The notes: generated by a model from the sequence alone, not told the origin. DNA of 64,000 nt from Flavobacterium gawalongense (GCF_007097265.1 NZ_VJZP01000012.1:1-64000), one strand, 5' to 3'; positions 26,110 to 35,737 are shown, counted from the stretch's first letter. Program-made: numbers and translations.

Positions 26110-26137
26110 AAAAGCAACTCGTAAATGAGTTGCTTTT
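26110..26137. terminator. Bidirectional terminator (copy 2)
   Basis: Same 11-bp-stem hairpin as at 18401-18428, between the convergent immunity and YoeB-type genes. The GC-rich hairpin before it is also repeated, at 26014-26085. Confidence 0.8.
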
Positions 26138-26141
26138 GTTT

Positions 26142-26402
26142 TTAGTAATAATGATCTTTTAAGGAATAAACTTTCAGGATATTGTTTTCAATTTGATAAA
26201 CGTAACGGTGTTCTTCGGTAATTCTACGAGACCATTTACCGGAAAGATGAAATTTCAAAGCTTCGGGTTTTCCGATTCCTTTTTCAGGGTTTTCTATGAT
26301 GGCTTCTGTAAGTTTGGCAATTTTTTTTAGATTTTGCTTGTTACCCGTTTTAATCCAAAAAGCCAAATCTTCTTGGGCTTTCGGTAGGTGGACTATTTCC
26401 AT
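26142..26402 (-). CDS. YoeB/Txe-type mRNA interferase (copy 2)
   Basis: Same 86-aa protein as at 18433-18693. With two toxin-antitoxin loci, loss of one element copy would not expose the cell to toxin, so addiction acts only on losing both. Confidence 0.85.
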   Translation of the reverse strand: MEIVHLPKAQEDLAFWIKTGNKQNLKKIAKLTEAIIENPEKGIGKPEALKFHLSGKWSRRITEEHRYVYQIENNILKVYSLKDHYY

Positions 26403-26608
26403 AGACTATTCAATTCTTCCATTGTTACCTTTTTGCCTTTTCCAGCCTCATAATCTTTGTCTCCTTGCAGAATTTTTTCGACAAATTCAGGATTATAGGG
26501 TTTGTCTTTAGACATTTCAAACTTAATTTTAAGGGCTTTCATAAAAGCTTTTACGGCTTCTATTTGGGAAGCGTCTTCGGTGTATGCTGTGAAGTTAATT
26601 GCTTGCAT
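26393..26608 (-). CDS. Antitoxin for YoeB-type toxin (copy 2)
   Basis: Same 71-aa protein as at 18684-18899, overlapping its toxin gene by 10 bp. Confidence 0.75.
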   Translation of the reverse strand: MQAINFTAYTEDASQIEAVKAFMKALKIKFEMSKDKPYNPEFVEKILQGDKDYEAGKGKKVTMEELNSLWK

Positions 26609-26619
26609 AGTTTCGTTAT

Positions 26620-26979
26620 TTAAAGTGCCAAGGCACTGGAAAGAGTCTGTTTTAATTTGATGTTATAAATAGCCATATCAATAATTGAAAAAATAGATTT
26701 TCTTTGATTTTCCTCTAATTGTTCCATTAATTGTATTTTCTCTACTAAAGTTTTGTCAAAAGAATCTATATCTGTAATGATTTTGTCTGAGTTAAAAATA
26801 TCTACAATATCTACTCCTAAAGCATTGGCTATCCTTTCAATAGAGGAAAATTGAGGGTCAACTTTTCCATTCTCAATTTTAGAATATTGACTTGGGTTCA
26901 TAACTAATGTCAAAGCGACTTCTTTTTGAGATAGTCCTTTCGCTTCCCTTATCTGTCTTATTTTTTCTCCTATGTTCAT
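26620..26979 (-). CDS. XRE-family repressor (copy 2)
   Basis: Same 119-aa helix-turn-helix protein as at 18911-19270. Either copy could repress both control regions. Confidence 0.8.
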   Translation of the reverse strand: MNIGEKIRQIREAKGLSQKEVALTLVMNPSQYSKIENGKVDPQFSSIERIANALGVDIVDIFNSDKIITDIDSFDKTLVEKIQLMEQLEENQRKSIFSIIDMAIYNIKLKQTLSSALAL

Positions 26980-27002
26980 TTCGTAAAGTATTTACAATAA
27001 CA

Positions 27003-27089
27003 CAAAGGTAATTAAAATGTATTAAATGATACTTGTTTGAATTTTATTAAAAAACAAAATGTATTAATAAATACATTTTTATATATTTG
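27003..27089. promoter_or_regulatory. Divergent control region with two operators (copy 2)
   Basis: Same layout as at 19294-19380: palindromic operator with arms at 27056-27065 and 27070-27079, half-matching operator at 27014-27035, plus-strand -7 box at 27082-27089 and minus-strand -7 box at 27003-27010. Confidence 0.6.
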
Positions 27090-27134
27090 CAAAATAGACT
27101 TATAAGTACAATATTTTTTTAAAACGTTTTTTAA

Positions 27135-29495
27135 ATGGAAATACAGGAAATCAAACAAAACCTAACCCTCGCCACAATCCTACACCACTACGGCTTGAAA
27201 CCCGATAAAAATAACCGTTTGCAATGTCCGTTCCACGAAGACAAAACTCCAAGTATGCAGGTGTATTACAAAACGCATACGGCTTATTGCTTTTCCAGCA
27301 ATTGTAAAACCCACGGCAAAAGTTTAGATGTAATTGATATTGTGATGCATAAAGAAAATGTTACCAAACACGAAGCCATAAACAAATGCGTAGAAATGCT
27401 ACGCCCCCTAACCCCCAAAGGGGGAATAAAAACACAGCCAATGAAGCTAACCCAAAGCCGTGAGCAATTTTTAGGGAATATGTTCCAGTACTTTAAAAAT
27501 GCGGTGCACAGCAGTAAACCAACCCAGGAATATTTGCAAAGCAGGGCTTTGGATTTTAAGCAAATCGAAGTGGGTTACAATGCGGGACAGTTCCACCACG
27601 GGACACGAAAAGAAGAAAGCTTAATCAATCAATGCGTGGAATATGGTTTGTTGATAGATAAAAATATAGTCGGAAGAACTGGAGAAAAAGCCTATAATAT
27701 TTTCGGGAAATGGAGTATTGTCTTTCCGTTGAAAAACCGCCACGAACAAGTGGTGTCGTTGTATTTTAGAAGCATCCTGAACGAGAAAGAGAGCAAACAT
27801 TTTTACTTGAAAAACAGAACAGGACTTTATCCAAATTACCCCAAGAAAGAAACCAGAAAGTTGATTTTAACGGAAAGTATAATTGATTGTGCGAGTTTAT
27901 TACAGATTACGGAAATAATCCAAAAAACACTGGATACTGAGCTTGTCGAAGTATTAGCGTGTTACGGAACAAACGGACTGAATGAAGAAATACAAAACGC
28001 AATTTTAGATCTAAAAGAATTGGAAGAAATTATTTTTGCTTTTGATAATGACGAAGCAGGAAACGAAGCCGTTAAAAAGTATGCAAATCAATTACGAATT
28101 ACGAATGGAAAATTACGAATCAGCACAGTAGAACTGCCAAGCAAAGACATTAACGAAACCTTGCAACTTCACGAACCCGAGATATTTACGGAACTTTTAG
28201 AGAAAAGGAAATTTGTTTTTCTTTCAAATGACACTCTTTTAGGAAAGATTTCCGAAATAGAAGATTTGGACAATATAAACCCCATTGAGGGAGAAAATAT
28301 AAGGGAACTCCAGGTCAAAAGTCAAAAGCCGTCAACCGCCATTGACTTTCTAAAAGCCAAAGATTTACTAAAAAGATTGGGAATAGAAATCGGAAAAGCG
28401 GGCATCGTCGGAGAAGAAAATTCACGATTATTATTGTTTTTAATTATTGTCAGTTATCTCAACAAACACCCAATCCACGGCATTGTGCAAGGAAGTTCAG
28501 GAAGCGGAAAAACTCATATTATTAGCCGAATTGCCGATTTAATGCCTAGTGAAGATGTGTTGCGATTTACAAGAATTACGGAAAGTTCTCTTTACAATTG
28601 GGGCGAGTTCGATTTGTTCCAAAAAATCATAATCATCGAAGATTTAGACGGACTGAAAGAAGACGCTTTATATGCTTTGAGAGAGTTAATTTCCAATCAA
28701 TTTTTGAGCAGTTCGGTAAGTATCAAAGACAAAAAAGGCAATAACAAATCAGCAAAGAAAGAAGTGAAAGGACAGTTTTCCAGTTTAAGCGCAACCACAA
28801 AAGGCGAAACGTACGAGGATAATATGAGCCGTAGTTTTTTGATTGCAGTGGATGAAAGCAAGGAACAGACCCAAAGAATAATCAGCCATCAAAACCGCAG
28901 AAATGCAGGAGAAATCGACCCGAAAGCACAACAAAAAGCGGTACAGTTTATTCAACAAATGGTACGCTGTTTAAAGTATTATGAAGTGATAAATCCGTAT
29001 GCCACACGATTGGAATTACCCGAAAAAGTACACAAGGTAAGACGATTAAACGAAATGTATCAGGCAGTAATAAAACAAGTTACGTTTTTGAATCAACACC
29101 AAAGACAACTCACTAAAGAAAATCAATTAATAACCCAAATCGAAGATATAGAACAAGCCACCGAAGTACTTTTTGAAAGCATTGTTTTGAAAGTGGATGA
29201 ACTGGATGGAAGTTTAAGGCAGTTCTTTGAGCGATTGAAGAAGTATGTAAAAAATACCGATACGCCTTTCACTCAAAGGGAAATCCGCCAAGAATTGAAT
29301 ATCAGTAAAACCCAATTACAGCGGTTTATTAATAGTTTATTGGAATTGGAATACATTAAATATAAAGGAGGGTTTTCCAACAAAGGACTAAAATATGTTG
29401 TTGATTATTGGGATAATCATCAAAAATTAAGAACCGAAATTAAGGGCTTTTTGATTAAACAAATCGAGCAATTAAAGAACGAAAAGAAAAATTGA
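27135..29495 (+). CDS. CHC2/Toprim primase-ATPase (copy 2)
   Basis: Same 786-aa protein as at 19426-21786, with the zinc finger, Toprim motifs and P-loop intact. Neither copy shows decay, which agrees with a recent duplication. Confidence 0.85.
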   Translation: MEIQEIKQNLTLATILHHYGLKPDKNNRLQCPFHEDKTPSMQVYYKTHTAYCFSSNCKTHGKSLDVIDIVMHKENVTKHEAINKCVEMLRPLTPKGGIKTQPMKLTQSREQFLGNMFQYFKNAVHSSKPTQEYLQSRALDFKQIEVGYNAGQFHHGTRKEESLINQCVEYGLLIDKNIVGRTGEKAYNIFGKWSIVFPLKNRHEQVVSLYFRSILNEKESKHFYLKNRTGLYPNYPKKETRKLILTESIIDCASLLQITEIIQKTLDTELVEVLACYGTNGLNEEIQNAILDLKELEEIIFAFDNDEAGNEAVKKYANQLRITNGKLRISTVELPSKDINETLQLHEPEIFTELLEKRKFVFLSNDTLLGKISEIEDLDNINPIEGENIRELQVKSQKPSTAIDFLKAKDLLKRLGIEIGKAGIVGEENSRLLLFLIIVSYLNKHPIHGIVQGSSGSGKTHIISRIADLMPSEDVLRFTRITESSLYNWGEFDLFQKIIIIEDLDGLKEDALYALRELISNQFLSSSVSIKDKKGNNKSAKKEVKGQFSSLSATTKGETYEDNMSRSFLIAVDESKEQTQRIISHQNRRNAGEIDPKAQQKAVQFIQQMVRCLKYYEVINPYATRLELPEKVHKVRRLNEMYQAVIKQVTFLNQHQRQLTKENQLITQIEDIEQATEVLFESIVLKVDELDGSLRQFFERLKKYVKNTDTPFTQREIRQELNISKTQLQRFINSLLELEYIKYKGGFSNKGLKYVVDYWDNHQKLRTEIKGFLIKQIEQLKNEKKN

Positions 29496-29522
29496 GTATG
29501 ACCAAGAAAGTGATTATGACAA

Positions 29523-29625
29523 GGGTTTGGGTCGCTGTGGGTCGCTATTGGGTCGCTAAAAAATGCCGTTACCCCTTGATAAATATAGTTTTTTTGATAA
29601 AAATATAGCTAGCGACCCTAAACCC
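29523..29625. repeat. GGGTCGCT iterons (copy 2)
   Basis: Direct copies at 29529-29536, 29539-29546 and 29550-29557, and the inverted partner at 29611-29618, as in copy 1. Confidence 0.6.
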
Positions 29626-29682
29626 AAGAAAAGGAGTAAGCAAAAGGTATCATACAAGTAAAAACGTCATAATTGAAAGCAA

Positions 29683-30531
29683 ATGTTTGAAGATGAAATC
29701 TACAATTATAGAAAAGAATTAGAAAACCTGGGATACAGCAAATCGATAGTAAATAATTATCCAAAATATGTGCAATCTTTTTTAGAATTTACCCAAGAAT
29801 TACTGGAAAACATCAACGAAGAGCACATAAAAAACTACTCGAATTATCTGCAAAACAGACCCAATCAAAGGCGACAAGGAAAGTTAAGCGAGAGTTATAT
29901 CCACAGCCAGCAACTGGCCATAAAAGGATTTTTTGATTACTTGGAAAGAATAGACCAAATCAAACGAAATCCATTTACTTTAAAACTGAAAAGTCCGAAG
30001 CATCAGCAAAGAATTGTACTCACACAATCGGAAATAAAAACACTCTACAAAACGGCTCAAACACCGGAAGAAACCATCATTTTACACTTGTGTTACGGTT
30101 GTGGATTACGAAGATCAGAAGTAATAAATTTGAATACAAAAGACATCGATTTAGAGAAAAAGCTACTTTACGTTAGAAAAGGGAAAAACAAAAAAAGACG
30201 AGTAATGCCACTTACTGAAACCATTATAAAAGACTTTTCCAATTACATAGAAATCAATACTTTCTTTAATAAAATAAGTGAACCTTTTTTAGTCAATCAA
30301 TCGGGAAAACGAATGAGCGGAGATATGATTTACAGCATCTTTAAAACCCTTTTAAAAAGAACCAAAAACCTAAAACCCGAAACTTTTACATTGCACAGTT
30401 TACGCCACTCTATTGCAACGCATTTGCTTGAAAATGATATGAGTGTAGAAATGGTCAGGGACTTTTTAGGACATAGTCAACTATCAACAACACAAATTTA
30501 TACACGGATAAATCAATTAAATATGCGATGA
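29683..30531 (+). CDS. Tyrosine recombinase A (copy 2)
   Basis: Same 282-aa recombinase as at 21974-22822, with the full catalytic set. It overlaps recombinase B by 4 bp. Confidence 0.88.
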   Translation: MFEDEIYNYRKELENLGYSKSIVNNYPKYVQSFLEFTQELLENINEEHIKNYSNYLQNRPNQRRQGKLSESYIHSQQLAIKGFFDYLERIDQIKRNPFTLKLKSPKHQQRIVLTQSEIKTLYKTAQTPEETIILHLCYGCGLRRSEVINLNTKDIDLEKKLLYVRKGKNKKRRVMPLTETIIKDFSNYIEINTFFNKISEPFLVNQSGKRMSGDMIYSIFKTLLKRTKNLKPETFTLHSLRHSIATHLLENDMSVEMVRDFLGHSQLSTTQIYTRINQLNMR

Positions 30532-31367
30532 ATTTACAAGAATATTTAGAACAGAATCTACAAAAATCAACAGCAAAAAACTACTTATATGAAATCAATA
30601 AATTTACTTTATTAAACAGAAATACAGAACATTACAACTATAAAAACGTAATGGAATATGTGGAAATAATACGAAAAAACTACGAACCCGCTTCCATTAT
30701 TAGAATACTATCTGCACTCAAAAAATACTATGATTATTTAGTAAATACAGGAATCAGAAAAGACAACCCAGCCAGAGCCATACAACTACGGGACATCAAG
30801 AAAAAACCAATCCAATTACAGGATTTATTTACCGATAACGAACTGCAAAAACTACTGGAACCAAGAAAAGAAAGGTATCAATTATTAGCAAAAAGAAACC
30901 AAATCATAATGGGTTTATTGGTCAATCAAGCCTTAAAAATAGGCGAAATTATCCAAATCAAAACAACAGATATTTTCCTGGAGAAAGCCCAAATAAACAT
31001 CACTGGAACAACACAAACCAACAACAGAATTTTACCATTAAAAGCCGAACAAATCCTTTTGTTTTATAACTATTTAGAGAATAGAAATCATACTTCAAAT
31101 GTGTTTTTATTGAATAAATTAAACAGTCCAATTACTGGGGAAGACATCAATTATTTAATCTCAACGTATCAAAATCAATTTGCCAAAAAGCTTACTTCTA
31201 TAACGATACGGCAAAGCGTAATCACCAATCTTTTAACCAAAGGAAACGACTTGAGGATGGTTCAGGAATTCGCCGGACACAAATATCTGGACACAACGGA
31301 AAAATACAAACAAACCGGAATAAAGGCGTTGCAGAATGCCATTGAAAAACACCATCCAATACAATGA
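30528..31367 (+). CDS. Tyrosine recombinase B, degenerate (copy 2)
   Basis: Same 279-aa protein as at 22819-23658, with Lys in place of the first catalytic Arg and no His in the HxxR box. Confidence 0.75.
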   Translation: MNLQEYLEQNLQKSTAKNYLYEINKFTLLNRNTEHYNYKNVMEYVEIIRKNYEPASIIRILSALKKYYDYLVNTGIRKDNPARAIQLRDIKKKPIQLQDLFTDNELQKLLEPRKERYQLLAKRNQIIMGLLVNQALKIGEIIQIKTTDIFLEKAQINITGTTQTNNRILPLKAEQILLFYNYLENRNHTSNVFLLNKLNSPITGEDINYLISTYQNQFAKKLTSITIRQSVITNLLTKGNDLRMVQEFAGHKYLDTTEKYKQTGIKALQNAIEKHHPIQ

Positions 31368-32350
31368 TTTTTGAATTAGATTTTAGGTTTAAAAAGAAAC
31401 AATCTGCAAATAAACAGCAGGCAATAAAGCGGTCTCCCTTCGGTCGCTTCCTTTGTTCCGCTGGGCTGTTCCAGTCAGTCGTTCCTCCTTCCGTTCCACA
31501 GACCACTTGCCACCAAAAAAAAGAGCAGCCAAGAAAAATGGCAGCTCTTTTTTTGTTGTCTGCGTTCCCAGTCTCCACACGGTCGCTTCCTGCGTTCGTC
31601 GGGGCTACTACATCCGCAACACCATCCCGCCCGAAAAAAGGCGGGACCGTGTTTGCGTCTGTCGCCCCTTGTTTTTTCAGCGGTTGCTCTTTCGCCCAGC
31701 CATCGGGGTTTGCTCCGTTATCACTTTGCATTTGAATAAGGAACGCTAACGCTGATTTATATTTTTTCCCCGCCGTTTCACGCTCCTAGTCCTTCTCTCC
31801 ACTTCGCAAAAGCTACGTTCCGTTCTCGGTCTAGGGTGTCTGTTCGATGCCGCAACACCGCGTGGCGCTCCTCGAAAAAAAATTCCGTAAAAACTCCATT
31901 TTTTTCTGCGGTGCTTCGGGGTGTTATTGTAAAGCCGTATAATCGCCAAAAGGCTATGCTCATTTTTTTGGAAGAATGCCAGGGGAATTTAGTGCAAAAA
32001 GAGACTTTACGTTTTGGCATTCTTCCAAAAAAATCGAGCGCACAATTAAAGACAATCAGGGAAGTTTAGGCAAAATCGGAATGCCCGGGCTTTTTTGGAA
32101 ACTTATTTTGATGGAATTGAAATCTTATTTTTTTTCAGATGAAAAATAAAAATCTGCAAATCCAATCGAGCTTTTTTTTTCAACTGAAAAAGACTATTTT
32201 TGAAATGAAAATGTACGTTCTTTTGATAGATTGAGTAGGGATTTTGAGCAAAACTAAGCGCTCGCGCGAGGCAAATATTGAGCAGGAATCTATTGGTACG
32301 GATTTCAAGGCCAAGAAAAAGACGATGAGTTAAAGGGAGAAGGGAATTCT
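31368..32350. other. GC-rich structured tail of element (copy 2) and right junction
   Basis: A repeat of the copy-1 tail, including the near-perfect hairpin (31523-31549), the perfect 19-bp inverted repeat (31963-31981 with 32015-32033) and the palindrome CTCGCGCGAG (32261-32270). Identity with copy 1 stops after TACGGATT at 32304. From there the DNA is the core of the displaced WHH-toxin tip: GGCCAAGAAAAAGACGATGA encodes GQEKDDE with its first base finishing the preceding codon context. Confidence 0.6.
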
Positions 32351-33208
32351 TTGAATTATACTTTTAGGATGCACGACCCGAGGGTAGGAAGGTTTTTTGC
32401 TAGAGACCCACTTTTTAAAGAATACCCTTTTTATAGCCCTTATGCCTTTAGTGGAAATAGAGTTATTGATAAAGTAGAATTGGAAGGTTTGGAACCAGCT
32501 GATTATGATTTTGGTCAAGACCCTTTAGCTGGTGTAAGGGTGATAAAAACAGTTGCACAAGATTTAGAAATAGCATCATATAATGCGGTTACTTGGTTAC
32601 ATGCATACGCAAATCCATTTAATTCAAACACGGGAACAAGAAGTATAAAGGAAAAAGTTGTTAGAGAAGATGGTTTTACAGATGTTGGCAGTAGAACTGT
32701 AAAAACGGGACTTAAAGATAGGGTAATAGGAAGTCTTGACGTAATCGGTGCAGGTTTGACTTTATATGGAGGACCTTCTTCAGTTGGATTAATGGTTAAA
32801 TCTGAAAGTAGTTCATCAATAAGTAATACCTCTAAACAAGTAATTGAGACTTTTATTCTTAAAATAAATGGAAGATTTCCAAGAAATTTTTCCTTTGCAG
32901 GTAAACTTATGAAGTTTGAAGAGGGTACTATCTTAGCTAAAAAGTATTCTATTGGGGTTAAATTTAAGGAGACTGGATTTCCTAACTTTAGTCCTTTTTC
33001 GAAGAAAACAGTAGATATAGGACAATTGAATAAAAACATAGCAAAAGACTTTCAACAAGCAAATAAGGCAGCAGGTTATTCTGAAACTCCAGCAAATTAT
33101 ACGTGGCATCACGTAGAAAATTCTACAAAATTAGAATTGGTTCCGAGTGATTTACATAGCGCAGTACCTCATACAGGAGGTAGAGCAACTAATGCTCCTA
33201 AAAATTAA
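32351..33208 (+). CDS. Displaced RHS tip 3: WHH-family nuclease toxin
   Basis: About 285 aa from a TTG at 32351. The RHS core frame extends upstream to the element junction ([18 protein letters not shown]) but has no ATG before RMHDP. The tip carries an HNH/endonuclease-VII-type WHH motif near the end ([10 protein letters not shown]252 H253 H254) with further His at 269 and 274 ([12 protein letters not shown]), typical of WHH polymorphic-toxin nucleases. Adding the 16837 start and first residues restores a complete orphan tip like those at 15235 and 34772. This tip therefore looks separated from its start by the inserted element and is probably silent. Confidence 0.75.
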   Translation: MNYTFRMHDPRVGRFFARDPLFKEYPFYSPYAFSGNRVIDKVELEGLEPADYDFGQDPLAGVRVIKTVAQDLEIASYNAVTWLHAYANPFNSNTGTRSIKEKVVREDGFTDVGSRTVKTGLKDRVIGSLDVIGAGLTLYGGPSSVGLMVKSESSSSISNTSKQVIETFILKINGRFPRNFSFAGKLMKFEEGTILAKKYSIGVKFKETGFPNFSPFSKKTVDIGQLNKNIAKDFQQANKAAGYSETPANYTWHHVENSTKLELVPSDLHSAVPHTGGRATNAPKN

Positions 33209-33223
33209 ACTAACAATAATAAT

Positions 33224-34096
33224 ATGAAGTTAAAAGAAACCTTTGGCAATATTGACGAAAGTGAAATTTTAAATTTTGAAAAAAATATAGGTAAACAATT
33301 ACCTCCAGAATATAGAACGTTTTTAATTGAAAATAATGGAGGAAGACCAAAACCTAATATTTTTAAAACTTTAAGAGGTGAGTATGAAACAGATATTCAA
33401 TTTTTCTTTGGTATAACGAAGGGGAATTATGATTTACAGGAAAATTTCCAACGACTAAAAAATCATGTTCCTTTTGAATTTATACCGATAGCGGTTGATA
33501 GTGGAGGTAATCGAATATTATTAAATTTGAATACAAAAGAAATTTATTTTTTTGATTCAGAAACTGAAGAAAGGTATTTAATTTCGGAAACCTTTAAAAA
33601 TTTCATCAAAGGGCTATATAATTTAAAAGAGGAACAAAGTGAATTAGACAAGGCAATTTATTCACAAAACATTTTTTATTTTAAATCTTGTTTAGAAAAA
33701 GGCGAAGACATTGATAATATTGTAAATGAATTTAATCAGACAATGGTTACTGTAGCATCTTTAGGAGGAAAGTTGAAACTATTGAAATTTTTTATGGAAA
33801 ACGGAGCCAAATATGAAATGGCATTATTTAATGCATCTAGTAATGGACACATTGAGATAGTTAAATATCTTTTATCAAAAGGAGCAAATCCAAATGAAAG
33901 GGATGTAACGCAAAATGATGATACTGCTTTAATACAGGCTTGTTTTGGCGGTTATCTAGAAATAGTAAAGCTTTTGATAAAAAATGGGGCCGATATTAAT
34001 GCAAAAGATATTAATGGTCAAACTGCATTAGATAAGGCCTATTGGTCAGATAATCAAGAGTTAATAGGTTATTTAGAAAATGAGGTTTATATCTAA
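33224..34096 (+). CDS. SUKH (SMI1/KNR4) plus ankyrin-repeat immunity protein
   Basis: A 290-aa protein. The N-terminal SUKH domain covers about 1-130 (ILNFEKNIGKQLPPEYRTFL, NNGGRP, FEFIPIAVDSGGNRILLNL). Ankyrin repeats cover about 145-290 (ASSNGHIEIVKYLLSKGANP, ACFGGYLEIVKLLIKNGADI, DINGQTALDKAY). SUKH proteins are the classical immunity family for nuclease-type polymorphic toxins, including WHH tips. The gene lies 15 bp after the nuclease tip. Fusion to ankyrin repeats is less common and may widen binding. Confidence 0.82.
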   Translation: MKLKETFGNIDESEILNFEKNIGKQLPPEYRTFLIENNGGRPKPNIFKTLRGEYETDIQFFFGITKGNYDLQENFQRLKNHVPFEFIPIAVDSGGNRILLNLNTKEIYFFDSETEERYLISETFKNFIKGLYNLKEEQSELDKAIYSQNIFYFKSCLEKGEDIDNIVNEFNQTMVTVASLGGKLKLLKFFMENGAKYEMALFNASSNGHIEIVKYLLSKGANPNERDVTQNDDTALIQACFGGYLEIVKLLIKNGADINAKDINGQTALDKAYWSDNQELIGYLENEVYI

Positions 34097-34149
34097 CCGA
34101 TGGTGATAAGATGTTTTCTGTGTTCGTAAAGAATAACAAGGAGCTTGTC

Positions 34150-34680
34150 ATGAAAAATTATTTTTATATACTGGCCGTTTTTGTGTGCTTTTCATGTATT
34201 AGAGAAAAAAAGTGCAATATAGTTCCCATCTCTTTAGAAGAAATGGATACAAAAAAAATTAAAGGAGATTTTATTTTTAAAAGTAAAAATGGAAATATAG
34301 ATACTTTATCATTAATTGATAATTATGATGTTCTGACAAATAAAGAAATAAAATCTCCAACAAATTATGTCCGATGTAATCATTCAATCGGATTTGATTA
34401 TTTATCTAAAAATAAAAATGGCATTATTAAAATAAGTCTAAAAAAAAATGAAGATAAAGAATATACGTTTTCGGTAGTTGGTTTTTGTGTTGATGAAGAT
34501 TTTAAAATGAACCAAACAGAAGTAATTAAGGATTCGCTATTTATTATAAAAGTTGATAGTTGTGAGAATTCTAAATTTAAAGAATTAGCCTTTAGAAAGT
34601 TTAAACTTGAATATTTTATCACCCAAAATGGAGATATTTGGAAACCAATAAAATTTATACCAAAGGATTTGAAAAAATAA
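34150..34680 (+). CDS. Lipoprotein paralogue of the tip-1 immunity candidate
   Basis: About 176 aa from the Met at 34150, chosen because it gives a proper SPII signal (YFYILAVFVCFSC); an upstream ATG at 34111 would add 13 residues before it. It is homologous over its full length to the lipoprotein at 16209 and nearly identical over the last ~45 residues. It has no adjacent toxin gene of its own class, so it looks like an orphan immunity gene whose lipase-like toxin has been lost or replaced by the WHH cassette. Confidence 0.6.
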   Translation: MKNYFYILAVFVCFSCIREKKCNIVPISLEEMDTKKIKGDFIFKSKNGNIDTLSLIDNYDVLTNKEIKSPTNYVRCNHSIGFDYLSKNKNGIIKISLKKNEDKEYTFSVVGFCVDEDFKMNQTEVIKDSLFIIKVDSCENSKFKELAFRKFKLEYFITQNGDIWKPIKFIPKDLKK

Positions 34681-34818
34681 ATAATTACGTAAACAAGAAC
34701 CACTCTATAAAAGAAGTGGTTTTTATTACATTTACACACGTTCTTACATAGAAAATCTGGCTTCTTTTGGAATGCTAATTCCCAATAGACATGGGAACTC
34801 AGGAGCTTATCGATACGG
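34548..34818 (+). repeat. 271-bp imperfect direct repeat, copy B
   Basis: Gap-free match to 16613-16883, again linking the end of the lipoprotein gene, its terminator and the start of the next RHS core. Recombination with copy A would delete about 17.9 kb, including both element copies and the WHH cassette. Confidence 0.8.
34698..34721 (+). terminator. Hairpin terminator, second copy
   Basis: The AACCACTC arm is the same as at 16763, but the other arm reads AAGTGGTT, so the closing base pair is lost. A T-rich tract follows. Confidence 0.6.
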
Positions 34819-35737
34819 ATTTCAAGGCCAAGAAAAAGACGATGAACTGAAGGGTGATGGGAATTCGCTGAATTATACGTTTAGAATGCACGACCCGAGG
34901 GTGGGAAGGTTTTTTGCGAGAGACCCACTTGAAAAGTCGTATCCTTGGAATTCTCCGTATGCATTTAGTGAGAATAGGGTAATTGATGGTAAAGAATTGG
35001 AAGGATTAGAGTATTATCAAGCTATTGATAGTCCTCATGATGCAGACATATTAGATTCTTTTAGCCCAGGTTTTGCTTTCAGTTCTGGCATGGCAGCAAT
35101 TTCTAATACAGTAAGAAAGGCAACAGCAAAATTATATGGGGATACTTCTTATACTCGTGTAACAGTCAAAGTTCAAAATTATGTTGATATATTTTCAGGG
35201 GCAGAGTCATCTGGAACTATTATTGAAAATGAACAAGTTAATATGAACAAGGCTTCTGCTAAAGATGGAGTTTTGGATATTGTAGAGACTCTAGGGAATG
35301 CTGTTGGGTTAGGAACACAAGCTAGAGGTTTAGCGAAAGGAGCTGGTGTACTTTTAAGTAAAGGAGCATCAAAAGGAACGATAATAAAACAAACTGCAAT
35401 TAAATCTTTCGAGGAACTTGCAAAAGTTAATAAAAATTCTAATGTTGCGGAAGGTCATTTTATTTTGTATCAAATCGATGATGCTGATGAAATTTTAAAA
35501 ATTGGAAAAGCAGATGCCGGAAGAACTACAGCTTTAGGAGACCCTGTAAGAATGAGAGCTAGTGAAAGAGCAGCCCAAAAGACAAATCCAAATGCAAAAG
35601 CAAGAATTATAGAAGATTTAGGAAAAACAACAACTGGTAAAGCAAAAGATGTCGAAGCTACCACAGTTAAAGCTAAAAGAGCTTCAGGGCATAAATTACC
35701 ATTAAATAAAGAAAGAGATATAAAATATCGTAATTAA
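34772..35737 (+). CDS. Orphan RHS tip 4: possible GIY-YIG-like toxin
   Basis: A 321-aa protein. Residues 1-80 are RHS core starting at MLIPNRHG. A linker/pre-toxin region covers about 80-220. The C-terminal ~95 residues have HFILYQIDD and ILKIGKAD (about 229-248), Arg251, [10 protein letters not shown], and a final [19 protein letters not shown]. The Y-x-I and K-I-G-K pattern with a following Arg resembles a GIY-YIG nuclease, but I cannot see all of the catalytic set, so this is tentative. The adjacent small gene is the likely immunity. Confidence 0.65.
   Translation: MLIPNRHGNSGAYRYGFQGQEKDDELKGDGNSLNYTFRMHDPRVGRFFARDPLEKSYPWNSPYAFSENRVIDGKELEGLEYYQAIDSPHDADILDSFSPGFAFSSGMAAISNTVRKATAKLYGDTSYTRVTVKVQNYVDIFSGAESSGTIIENEQVNMNKASAKDGVLDIVETLGNAVGLGTQARGLAKGAGVLLSKGASKGTIIKQTAIKSFEELAKVNKNSNVAEGHFILYQIDDADEILKIGKADAGRTTALGDPVRMRASERAAQKTNPNAKARIIEDLGKTTTGKAKDVEATTVKAKRASGHKLPLNKERDIKYRN

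Larger units (their letters stand above)
24624..32304 (+). mobile_element. RHS-core-associated element, tandem copy 2
   Basis: A direct copy of 16915-24595. All proteins are the same and I saw no base difference in the non-coding parts I compared. Such identity means a very recent event: tandem integration, unequal recombination, or less likely an assembly duplication. The junction between copies (24596-24623) matches neither outer junction exactly. The stretch reads CCAAGGACAGG, versus CCAGGGGCAGG on the left and TCAAGGCCAAG on the right. Confidence 0.85.

Noticed and set aside
16837-32350. CRISPR array or phage as an explanation for the repeated block.
   Set aside because: There are only two long copies, no short spaced repeats, no cas genes and no virion genes; it is a tandem element.
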